In this document: piece after piece, positions 31,863-42,571 of the stretch | How the letters are laid out: each line of letters starts with the position of its first letter | How positions within the stretch are numbered: position 1 is the stretch's first letter | Source of the DNA: Lasiodiplodia sp. COLG20 | Lineage: Eukaryota > Ascomycota > Dothideomycetes > Botryosphaeriales > Botryosphaeriaceae | Assembly: GCA_009801085.1 (NCBI GenBank) | Contig: VNWV01000007.1 | Location: forward strand, 1,054,001 to 1,118,000 | DNA: 64,000 nt | Reading direction: 5' to 3' | Notes under the pieces: generated by a model | Databases searched by the model: none | What the model was told of the DNA's origin: nothing | Seen by the model: only the letters and a program-made list of their open reading frames with translations | Program-made: the position numbers and the translations under genes

Positions 31863-34369
31863 GGCCGCGTGAGCTGGGGGTGGAAGTGGTGTGAGGATTA
31901 GGCAGGCGCCGGCGCTGGCGCGGTCTAGCAGGCGAGGTGTGCTGGCCGGCGGAAGGGAAGCTTGGGCAGGTGCGAAAGCTCTTGAGAGAAGAGGGAGGTG
32001 GGGTTGCGCCGGCTTTATGTAGGCGGGTGCAGAAGGATTCGGGCGGGCTGAAGAGGGAGGTTTGGGACAAGATCAATGGGGCGGGCGGCGCGTTTAAATG
32101 AGGCGCTGTGACACGACGGTGGACACGCGCGGTGACTCGGGCAAGGGGAGGGTGGGTTGGAGAGGTGCAGGTGGGCTGGCGCAATAATGGTGCTGCGGCG
32201 CGGGCTCAAGACGGACGGAGATCTCTCTGGTAGTGCAGAATCTGGGGAATCCAAGCCCTTATACATCAGGCAGCCGCGGCGTGTGCTGGGCACGCACCGC
32301 TCACGAAGTCTAGGGTCCGGATTGCATGTCGTGAAGTGCGGGGGAAAGCTTGGGAGGATGGGCGTTCCCTTAGCCCGCGACGTGAAGGCACGCCAATCGC
32401 CTGCCCCAGACGTCACCAGGCCCGGCGCGGCACAGCGCAGCGGCGGTCTCGGCTCGCAGGGCTCCCAAGCCCAATTCCTCGGGTCGCGGGCCTCTGGCTG
32501 CTTGCGTCCAGCCATGCGATTCCTCTGCTCCGGCCTGCGGCCACCCTCCGCCGCTTTCGCCTCTCCGGCCCAAGGGCACGGCCGCAGCTACCCACCACCT
32601 GCAGCCCCACCACCCACCTGCGCACGCTTAAATTGCCGGATGCTTATTTTCCAAGCCCGCCAGTGGATGTTGTCGTGGCCAACAGGCCCTCTCCTCGGCC
32701 CAAGTTCGCAGCCGAGCGCCCGTGGCCGGAGCCGCAGGTTGGGACAGCAGTCAACCAGGTCGGCCGTTTCTGCAATGCCGCTGCCCGCTGCTGTCAACCG
32801 CAGATGGTCCCCACGCTGCTGCAGGCACCCTGCGTTTTTAGCTCGCTCTCAACCGTGCCGCTGATCCACACGCCCTCGGAACTCCTCGTCGGACCTCCTC
32901 CTTCTAGCACAACAATTTGATTTATCGGCCCCCAACCGACGCGCAATTCAGCCGATCGCTTCAGACGGCCGCTCACTGGACGGACTGGCACACGGCAGCG
33001 ACGCTCGGGCGTTTTTGCATCTCCGCCCCCCATGCGGCTCGCTCTTTTCTCCTCTTCGGGCCCAGCTTCTGTTGCATGACGATCTGCCCCGCGGCACAGC
33101 AGGAGAGTGTGATAAAGTTCCCTTTTCCGCAGGCGCTGTGAAACTCACGTACCACATCAGCATCAACCCAAACCAAATCCCCACTTGCTCGGTGCTAGTG
33201 TGGCTTGACTCGCTGACACAGTACGAATCGTGACACAGGATCCCTTTACCTGGTCAGGCACGCTCAAGGGGAACCGCAGCGGTTACACAGAGCGAGGTTT
33301 CCAGGAATGGCGACGCACAGGCAGGTCGAGCCAAATTTTCTCGCGTGAGGCGTTGTTTCCGTTGCATCGGCGTGCTGCGAGAGTTGCAATGTGGAATTGT
33401 TGGGATAGCATGCAAAGCTTACTTTCGTCCGACCGGGGTCAGCTGCACGACCGCCGCAAGAGCCTTCCATTGCTGCGCGAAGCAGAAAACACCGCAACTT
33501 TCGTTCCCGCGCTCCCACCACCACGACGTCGTGTAAGAGCACATGCGTTGCGGCTTACTCAACTTCTCCTCAATAATTGCAAAGACATATAGGTACTACC
33601 TGACTCCCAGGGGCAGAGTCGCATTATACCTTTGCACAGAGTTGTTCAATTTGTAAATCTACATATGCAGTCCAAAAATCCCTGTCCGCTACCCCCGGAT
33701 ATACAATTTATCAATCATCGTCCATATCCGGACATCTGCTTCAACTGCCCACGGATGAGACGCAACCAACCGCGTCGGCCCAGATAAGCAGAAGACTCTC
33801 GCCCGGCTTCGGACGACGGGAGCAACCTTAAAGCGGCTGCCCTTCACGTGTTCACGTGCATCTTCCGCCACGCCATCCCGTCAACCGTGGACGAAAATGG
33901 TCACAATCGGCAGACCCCGGACACGTGCTCGGCACCGGAAAAGAGCTTAAAAAAGGTAGACGCCAAGTAAAAGTATTCTCCAAGCGACGGGTATATGCAG
34001 AAAGGAATACCCATAAAGTAGACCCAGCCCTGAAACCCGCGTCCTTTGATCGTCACAAGACGCAAATAACAATGCCAAATATCCTCTCTGCTTTCCCACG
34101 ACAGCCCGTGTCCGTGATACCAGAAAGCTTTCCCCCCGGGGCAGAGTCATGTGCTGGCCCCAGGTCCCTGCGCCCAGTCCAACGCCAACGCTAGAAAAAT
34201 GTCCGCTCCACGAATGGATGTCCGGTAATTTGAGAAAAGTTCCACCCCAAAAATTCCACCCCCAGAGTTGTCCGAGCTCCATCCCCCAGACCCCGTGTCC
34301 GAAGTGCCCGTTCATCCGATTTCCATTTTTGGCTTCCATCCTCGGCACCCAGCGCTTGGCCCCTGCTAC
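31863..34369. other. Intergenic 2.5 kb: acetyl-CoA synthetase promoter and WD40 gene 3' end
   Basis: Both flanking genes are on the minus strand, so the side next to 31863 is the ACS promoter. That side (to ~32,900) is GC-rich; 33,550-34,050 is AT-richer. Some open frames of 100-235 codons occur in the GC-rich half, without domains. No gene supported. Confidence 0.4.
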
Positions 34370-37300
34370 CTACTCTTCGGTATCTTCGGTCGTCGCCGCA
34401 TCGACGTCATCGCTGTCCCTTCGGCCAGAAACGGAGCCCTGGCTGAGCTGCCTCACGTGTTTCTGCACGCTCTTATCGATCCTGCGATCCAGCAGCTCCA
34501 CCAGGCGCTCCGAGTACTGCTCCAGCAGCTTCGCCATCGACGCCTCGTCAATCGACTCGCTCTTCACCTCGGCCTTACTACCCTCATGCCTGCTTTCCGA
34601 CGAAGCGTGCCTGACTTCCTTCGTCTTGCCATCCCCTCCGAGCGCACTCGACGTGATGCGCAGTTCGCGCTCCAGCTCCTTCTGTGCATCCGCAGGCAGT
34701 TTGTCTTGGCTGGTTCCGAGCTTCTTCCTGAACAGCCTCAAGCTCTTGCTCAGGTCGCTTGCCGCTGCGGCCAGGCCTGAAGATTCGCGCAAGTTCTGGT
34801 TGCTGCGAGTCTTGGAGCGGGAGGAGCCGAACGAGGGCCTGCGCAGCGTGTGGTGCGAACCCTTCGGGCTGTGGTGCGGCACCTTGGGGCTGCCTGACGA
34901 CGCAGCATGAGCTTGCTTCAATGTCGGGCTAGGCGGTGAAGGCGACCGGTTGGTGCGCCCATGTCTCCGGCTGCTCGAGCCGTGCGGCCCGTGGCTGTCT
35001 TTCCCCACCGGAGAAGGCTCCAACTTCGGCGCGGAACCGCCGTGAAGAGACAGCTTGGACGACTTCTTGCGCAACGAGCCCGTGGGAGACCTGCTGCCCG
35101 TGGGCGTGGTTGCCTCGTCTTCGCCAGACCGCTGGTACTTGGCGAGCTCTGATTGAGACAGGACACGCCTAATGGGTGGTCTGCTTGAAAGCAAGTCCTT
35201 GCCCGGAGTAGAAATGCCCGCCAAGTCTCCGCTCTTACCAACGTCATAGGAGGACGAGCGTGAAAGCGGTGGCTTGAAGTCAAGGTTCCAGATGAAGATT
35301 GTACCATCGACTGCGACGGTTACCAAGCCCATCTGGTCGGCATCGCCTTCTCCACCATTGATGGAGATTAAGGCAATGTCTGTAACACCTTCCGTGTGGC
35401 CCCAGTCACGGCCAAGGAGGTTCCCGTTCTCGTCGTAGATTCTGACCGACTTGTCGGTGCTAGAAACGCCAGCGATGACACCCTGACCTCTCGGGTTGGT
35501 GAAATGTACCAGGTCAGAGAGGACAACAGCCTCGCCACCGTCTGCATCCGCCGACTTGAAAGAGCCAACAGCTTGTCCAGAGATGATGTCATACTTCTGA
35601 ACTTGCCGATCAATGGTTGAGACCACGAGAACGTTCTCGCTATCAGCATCAAATGCCATGGAGACGGGCGTGGACTTCAGGGTGATGGTGCGAGCAATGA
35701 TGAAAGCTTTCAACACAGCTCCATTCTCCTCCCTGGTCATAAAGTCTCGCACGACCACCGTACGATCCGTAGAACAGGAAAGAAGGTGTGTTCCGTCCTT
35801 GGAGAAAAGGACGCCAGTGACGGCGCTCGCATGTTCATCCAGGGTCTGCAGAACATCCCAGGCCTCTCCGATCTTCTGGAAGACTTGAACAGTCCGATCC
35901 CGCGCAGAGGTGACGACCAACGGGGTTTCACCCTCGTGGATCTCAATATCGGTGATCTCGCTTCCGTGAGCCTTGAGACTGAAGGTGCACTTGCCGGTCT
36001 GGCCGTCGATAATACTGATTCCTAGGTTAGTAACGGGAGATTGACTGAACGAGAATGGAAACATACCTGAGCACACCGTATTTGTCTCCGGTAGCAACGA
36101 AGCCGACATGAGGAGATGGCTCAATGGTTCTGAGCTCGTTGACCTCATCGCAATTCTCAAGTTGCTCCAAGTGCACCTTGATGTCACCTTTTTCAGTTCC
36201 ATCTGGAGCCCAGAATTTGATGAGGCCATCTGCAGACCAAGTAACAAAAGACGCGTCAAAAGAATTAGAGAGGGGAAGAGAGTGGACGCCCAGCACAGCG
36301 TCGCCCTGAGCGGGCAGCTGTTGGACAATTTTGTTAGTGGATGAGTCACCATCCGTCCCAACTTCCAGGAGACGAATGGCTTTTCTTGTGTCCACCGTGA
36401 CCAATAGGTCGCCGATGGGCGCCATGGCAATGATGAATGGTGTATCATGATGAAATTTAGGGCTTGTTGGCGATCGCGGGGGCGATCCAGGAGGCGACTC
36501 GTCTCGCGAAGTTGGCGTAGGGGGCGGTGCGGCATCGAGCAACTTGCTGATCTCCATGGTCGTCATCTCGCCATTTGTACCAGCAATGTGCAAGATGCCG
36601 TTAGAATCAGCTGCCAGCGCCGAAATTCCAAAGTCCGCGGATGCCACTTTGAACAACCGCTGGGCACGGTCCGAGTCATCCAGGAGACAGATGTCCCCTT
36701 TCTCCGTCGATACGAGGGCCTTCGTGTCGGACACGGCCACAATGGAGGAGAAGTTCTGTTCGACCAAGGAGCCCAGAATGCAGTTCCTTCCGGGAAGAGT
36801 GATGTTCTCTTCGCGATGCTTCGTCTTGCTCTGGACATGCTGCTCTGCCTCGTCAACGCGCCAGACTTTGGCGTGCCGGGTGCCCACAAGGACAAGGCTA
36901 TTTCCAAGCCATGCCATCTTGTTGATGTGGTTTGTGCACCTGTTACTTGCATGTAAAGTTGCTGCACCAGTGCGGGGGTTCAGGCTCCAAATGTAGAGGA
37001 AGCCGTCATTTGCGGCACCCAAGCTGGCCAAATACCTGCAATCAGGACTGAAGGAAACGCACCGGACGCCATACTTATGTTCGGATATGGTGGCGATGGG
37101 TGTCTCGGGCGGGGCATCTGGGGCGGTGGAGAAGACCAAGATCCTGGGCTTGTATCCCGTCTGGTCCAGGGGTCAGCATTCGGGTAGCACCCCTTGGTTC
37201 ACGGTCGGCCTCACCTCTCCTACGGCGAGATACTTTCCATCAGAACTGAATGCCACACACGTTGCAGCTTTTATCCGGTCTTTCGCTGACGACGACTTTC

Positions 37301-37700
37301 CACCTGGCGAATCAGCCCAATCGCCCGCCGCTGAACCATGCAAAGAGGCGCCTACACCGGCATCGCGCGAAGACACGGCTCCGCGATTGCGCGCATCAGA
37401 TGCGGGGGTGCCATAGGCGGCGGAGGCCGTATGGACGGCCTGGGTGGAGGGGTGGGCGCGGAAAAATCGCTGGGTAACCTTGTGGTCCTCGTCGATGGTG
37501 GCTACCACGGCGGCAGCACCTGCGGTGAAGGCGACACGGCGCTCATGGGGTAGGCTGTCGAAGGCGAGGGCTGAGCCGATGGTCGAGCCGACAACCTGGC
37601 GGAGCGACAGCATGTCGTCGGACCGGCTCGGCTTGCTGAAGCTGGATCTGGATTTGCTAAAGGGCGAAGCGGCGGGAACGAGCCGGAAGGCAGGGTTCAT
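34370..37700 (-). CDS. WD40-repeat scaffold protein, MABP1/WDR62-like
   Basis: Exons 37700-37215, 37160-36077 and 36021-34370; 1073 residues. Two WD40 propellers' worth of repeats: the first from about residue 40 (VAFTAGAAAVVATIDEDHKV; ISEHKYGVRCVSFSPDCRYL), the second from HGSEITDIEIHEGETPLVVT through GLVTVAVDGTIFIWNLDF. A disordered Ser/Pro/basic tail of about 330 residues with a charged helical end (SMAKLLEQYSERLVELLDRR) follows. This matches the animal MAPKBP1/WDR62 layout; role in fungi unknown. The second splice donor is uncertain: GTGTGC at 36076 keeps the frame, while the stronger GTATGT at 36066 does not with the same acceptor. Divergent from the GMC gene. Confidence 0.85.
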
Positions 37701-39200
37701 AACTGTCTGATGAAGCGGTGAGTGCGCCATCCCGGGACATGGTCCGTTCCGCGGTACAGCTCATACCAGGTGGATGTGGGTATCTGAATGCGGTGTGGCA
37801 GCATCTCAGAACCCCACTTGTTCGACAACAATCGTGCCTTCCTCCCAATTGCCGTCGTTGGCGCGGCGACTGCGCTGGCGGAATGCGGCCGTGACTTGGC
37901 AGGAAAGGGTGGGACGATGCGAAAAGGAAACGTAAGAGCGGCGGGCGGCAGGCGGTGCACGGCAGGCACGAGAAGGAAAAATGGAGAAGGAAAAGCAGGG
38001 TATAAGGAGCGACAGAGCTTGTGAGATAGAGGACGCGGCGGCGCCGGTGGTGTCTTGGAAGCGGCGCGCCGTTTTCTCGAAGGAATCCCGGAGCGCAGAC
38101 CGGCGTCAGTGTGTGGTGTTGGCCCTTCTTTCAGGGGTCGCACGGGCCACGAACAAAGAAAGAACACCCCCGAAGCCTCCGCATTTTCGTCGCGGCGATC
38201 ATCATCATCGTCATCATCGTCGCCTCCCCCGCTGGTGTTGCACGCGCTCCCCTGCAGCCTTGTGATGTACTGTACCACCGCCGTAGCGGTTCATGCATCT
38301 CACATGCATCTCGCTTTCCGCCACGCGATGCGGCTGCTGATGTGAGTTCCAGCTCCGTCGGATCCTGGAACCTCGGTTGAAAAAGGCTAGTCGTAGCTCG
38401 AAGCGCAATTTCACCCCCCACTGCAGCTGGGATTTGCCTCCAGCCAAGCAACTCTTTCGTCATGGACTTACTAGCGACACGTCGTCATCCATGATGTGTT
38501 TTTCAGCTGTCACCGAACATCAGCCAGCTTGACGGCCGATCTCGCTGCTCACTCTCAACCAAAGCACACAATTGAGTTGTCAGTCTCCGGTCAAGACACC
38601 AGCACATCTGAAGCTAGCTGTTAGCCGGAGCCGGGGCGAAGCCAAGCCAAAAAGTAAAGAAGACCAATTTCCTAACTAATTTCGCAACCTCGGCAGTCAT
38701 CTGTAGATACACCGGAATGGTTCGCTGTGAAGCTGTCGTAGTTTTAGACGCGAGTTCGGGGAAATGGAATCCCAATCACACGACGATATCCACAGGAATA
38801 TGCGGCCTACTTCATCCTTCGCAACCGATGGTTCTACGGTTGCGCAATTGGGCCTAATTCGACTACCCTGCGCAAGTGGGATGCAAAATGTCTTGCATGT
38901 AAGCTGTAGCAGCCGTTCATTTCGGAGCTGTGCACAGTTTGCACCACCTCGCCAAGGTCTCGGAACGGAAGTAGTGAGGCCGGTATCTGGAGGACGCCTC
39001 TTCCCGGCTGACATGCCTGATCGGGGAAAAGGCGTTCCCCCGCAATCCTTCTCCATGCATGCAACATCGCCAATTGCAACCTACTCGGGTCCCTCGTGTG
39101 ACTTGAACCTGCCGTAATCCTTCGAGACGATTCATAAAGCCCCGAGGTCTCCTCATGGCTTGGCTCGCCCTTATCCTGTTGCGGCTTCGTTAATGGCAAA
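37701..39200. promoter_or_regulatory. Divergent 1.5-kb region between WD40 and GMC genes
   Basis: Presumed promoters at both ends. The WD40 side is GC-rich. A short CAT/CGT trinucleotide tract lies inside. No gene with recognisable features found. Confidence 0.4.
38198..38222. repeat. ATC/CGT trinucleotide microsatellite
   Basis: Imperfect (ATC)n: four ATC units, then GTC ATC ATC GTC. Lies in a noncoding divergent region. Confidence 0.7.
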
Positions 39201-41441
39201 ATGTTGTCACGCTTCCTTCCCCTCATTTTTAGTCTCGGGCTTTTATGCAGAAGTGCCCACACGACAGTCACTACCAATGGGTCCTACGACTACATTGTCG
39301 TGGGTGGTGGGACCGCGGGGCTTGTCATCGCCAATAGGCTTTCACAGGACCCGTCAGTCACAGTTGCTATCATAGAGGCTGGTGGCTCTGTCTTCAATGA
39401 CCCGAGAGTGCAAAATACCACCAGCTTCGGCCTATCGCTTGGTTCTGAACTTGACTGGCAATATACCACTGTTCCGCAAAAATTTGCTGCAAATGACAGC
39501 CAGGTTTACCATGCTGGGAAAGCCCTCGGTGGGACTAGCACCATCAATGGTATGAAAAAGTCCTATTTCATGTGAAAGATTATATCAGAGAAATACGTAA
39601 GGGCCCTATCTCGACATGAGCACTAAAATAACTCCCCGACAGGCATGACATATATCCGTTCCGAAACGGTTCAAATCGATGCCTGGGAGAAGCTCGGGAA
39701 CAGCGGCTGGAACTGGGATTCGCTTTATCCTTACTACAAGAAGAGCGAACACTTTATCCCACCCACACCATCTCAAGCAGCTAACGGGGCAGCTTACAAT
39801 CCCGAATACCACGGTTTCGATGGGCCTTTGGCTGTCGGTTGGCAATACGCTGCGCCACAGCGAAACAACTCTGCCGCCATTATCAAGGCTACCTGGGAAA
39901 ATGTTGGCAGTCCATACAATGAAGACGTCAACGGTGGCTATATGCGCGGATATAGTGTTTGGCCATTCACCGTCAACGCAACCACGAGTATCAGAGAAGA
40001 CGCCGCAAGAGCGTACTACTATCCTGTTCAGGATAGACCCAATCTGCACGTTTACTTGAACACTACGGCACTTCGACTGACTTGGGACGATGAGGAAAAG
40101 TATGGAAGTGATTTGGCAGCGTCAGGAGTAGAGGTCTCTTCGAGCACAGGAACCATCACAACCTTGAAAGCTGCAAAAGAGGTGGTAGTGTCTCTGGGGG
40201 CAACACGCACTCCATGTTTCCTGGAGTACTCTGGTATTGGAAATCCTGCGTAAGTTCCGAATATTTTCATTTTTGTCATTGCCTTTCGGGCAGTATCATG
40301 ACTTTGCCCAAACATCAGCTCAAGCAACAGGTCCTGGCAATATTCTAGCCTTCCCCAAACCATCATTCTTGGGAATTGGGGCGGTCAACTGGCAATGATT
40401 TCTTTCTCTACTTTCGTCCCATCGCCTTGATTTCTCCCCAGTAGACCCCACACCGCTCTCAACTGCACCCAAAGGAGAATCTAACATCCCGACAGCATCC
40501 TCCAAAAATTCTCCATCCCCGTCCGCATCGCCCTCCCCACCGTCGGCGAGAACCTCCAAGACCAAATCAACGTCGCCCTAGCCGGCGCCCTCTCCCCCAA
40601 CGACACGACCACCTTCCTCGACTACCCCCCGCAAGTAACCTACGCCACCCTCACGGACCTCTTCCCCGCCTCCTCAGACCTCTCCGCCCTCGAAGCCTCC
40701 GTCCGCGCCGCCATCCCCTCCTACGCAGCGCTCAACGTCGCCAACAGCGGCGACCCGACCAACTCCGCCAACGCGACAGCCATCCAAGAACACCTCCTCA
40801 CCCTCCAAGCCGACCTCATCTTCGCCAACGCCGACACGCTGCCACTCGCCGAGATTCTCAGCGCGCCGATGAGCGCCGCCGGCGCCGTCGCGCTGCCGAC
40901 GTGGGCGCTGCTGCCGTTCGGCCGCGGCAGCATCCACATCTCCGCCGCGTCCCCGCTGGATGTAGGTGCAACAAACACCAGTTCCCCCGCCATCGACCCC
41001 AACTTCTTCATGAACCCGTTCGACAACGCCGTGCAGGTGGCTGCGATGCGGTACGCGCGGCGGGCGCTGGTGACGGCGCCGCTGGCGGGGTACGTGGTTG
41101 GGATGGCGGCGCCGACGGTGGAGGAGGTGCCGTTGGAGGATGGAGAGGGTGGGGATGATGACGATGCGGCGTGGTTGGCGTGGGCGAAGGGGGTGTACGG
41201 GTCGAATGCGCATCCGGTGGGGACGGCGGCGATGATGAGTCGGGAGTTAGGGGGCGTGGTGGATGCGGAGTTGCGGGTGTATGGGACGAGGAATGTGCGG
41301 GTTGTTGATGCGAGCGTGTTGCCGTGGCAGGTGTGTGGGCATTTGACGAGCACGATTTACGCGGTTGCGGAGAGGGCGAGTGATATCATTATTGGGGGGA
41401 GGGCGGAGGGGGGGGAGACGGGAGGAGGGGGGGACGAGTGA
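39201..41441 (+). CDS. Secreted GMC oxidoreductase (FAD-dependent)
   Basis: Exons 39201-39549, 39643-40249 and 40496-41441; introns 93 and 246 bp; 633 residues. Signal peptide MLSRFLPLIFSLGLLCRSAH, then the FAD dinucleotide-binding loop YDYIVVGGGTAGLVIANRLS and an acidic IIEAG. The first GMC signature is present as KALGGTSTINGMTYIR (spanning the first intron). The C-terminal catalytic histidines are present in SNAHPVGTAAM and QVCGHLTSTIY. The enzyme oxidises an alcohol or sugar outside the cell, giving peroxide or reducing a quinone; the substrate is not readable. The coding strand switches from C-rich to G-rich codons near 41,030, and the last 16 codons are Gly/Glu-rich from an almost pure G tract. 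Confidence 0.93.
41394..41433 (+). other. G-run tract with quadruplex potential at the end of the GMC gene
   Basis: Five runs of three or more G within 40 bases, on the coding strand, encoding the Gly/Glu-rich C-terminus of the oxidoreductase. Quadruplex formation is only a sequence-based possibility. Confidence 0.55.
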
Positions 41442-41641
41442 CTACTACGTGGTTGGGGGAAGTTGTGAGGATGATCAGGGCTTGGATTTGGCTGCTAATC
41501 GTACAAATACATCTAGATATTGGGTCCAAGTGCTCACAGAGCCAAGGCGCAGCTTATCCGGTGAGACAGGTTCAGGCAGGCCAGCCCGCATATCAAACGA
41601 TCTCCCCAAATACTGTGATGCAGTACGCCATTCCATGCGAC

Positions 41642-42571
41642 TCATGATGAGGAGAACGTAATTGCCCTGCGGCTTCCAGCCGTAAGGAAGTTGTTGACGC
41701 TCTTCTGTACGCCCTCGAAGCGGATGTAGTTGCAAGTCTGGCTCTCAAGGTGGTTGAACAAGGCAGCCAAGGTGGGGAACTTCCTGCCGCCGCAGGTGCC
41801 GCGCTTGTTGGGGCAGTGGTAGAGCGGCGCTTGGTGAGCGGGGCTGAAGACGTGCTGGCGCAGGCTTTGGGCACTGCCAAACTCCCTGTGGCAGATGTAG
41901 CACTCGTAGCCGTCTCCATTCCAGGCGGAGCTGGGATTCCACTGGGTGTTGCGGTCCGTCTCGGTCCACTCGAGCAGGCGCTCGGTGATGAAGCCGTCGG
42001 GGTCGCGCTGGCGGAGAGCGCGGTGGATGGTGGCGCGGTCTAGATTGCGGGCTTTGGGGCAGGATGAGGTTTCCAGATGGTGGGAGACACCGGAGGCGGT
42101 GGTGAAGGCGGCATTGCAGAAGGGGCAGATGACGTTGGCGCCGCGGTGGACGCGCGAGTTGAGGTGCTGCTGCAGGTTGTTCTGGCTCTGGAAGTACCTG
42201 TTGCAATCCTTGCAGTGGAGATGCTTGTAGTGGCCCTCGTCTTCTTGGTGTTCGTCGCGGTCGAAGGCGGTACGGAAGGCTAAGGTGCAGGTCTCGCAGT
42301 CGTGGGGGTAGCTCCAGTGGCCCTCTTCATCCATGTGCTCGTCGGCTTCCCATTGGGAGTCGAAGCGGGCTGTGCAAGTATCGCACTCATACTCCCAGAT
42401 CCAGTGGTCGGTGTCGGTCATGTGCTGCTTGCAAGAGCGCCAGGTGGGGAAGCTGCGAGTACAGTGGTCGCATTCATAGCGCTGATGGCCAAGGGCAGCC
42501 ATGTGTTGATTGCAGGCATGCTGGCTCCTAGACGTCCTATCACAGGTATCGCACTCGTAGTCGTCGTACAT
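41642..42571 (-). CDS. Multi C2H2 zinc-finger protein
   Basis: Single exon, 309 residues from MYDDYECDTC (42571); an in-frame Met at 42634 would add 21 residues. Eight finger-like units in a row: six with CxxC...H(x5)H (for example YECDHCTRSF...HMTDTDH), and two ending in Cys (VICPFC...HLETSSC; YHCPNKRGTC...HLESQTC), that is C2HC type. The H-x5-H spacing is longer than in classical DNA-binding fingers and the inter-finger linkers lack TGEKP, so RNA or protein binding is as likely as DNA binding. No activation or localisation region beyond the fingers. Convergent with the GMC gene, 200 bp between stops. Confidence 0.88.
   Translation of the reverse strand: MYDDYECDTCDRTSRSQHACNQHMAALGHQRYECDHCTRSFPTWRSCKQHMTDTDHWIWEYECDTCTARFDSQWEADEHMDEEGHWSYPHDCETCTLAFRTAFDRDEHQEDEGHYKHLHCKDCNRYFQSQNNLQQHLNSRVHRGANVICPFCNAAFTTASGVSHHLETSSCPKARNLDRATIHRALRQRDPDGFITERLLEWTETDRNTQWNPSSAWNGDGYECYICHREFGSAQSLRQHVFSPAHQAPLYHCPNKRGTCGGRKFPTLAALFNHLESQTCNYIRFEGVQKSVNNFLTAGSRRAITFSSS

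Noticed and set aside
38198..38222. CRISPR-like or tandem array
   Set aside because: Only a short trinucleotide tract; no spacers, and the genome is fungal.
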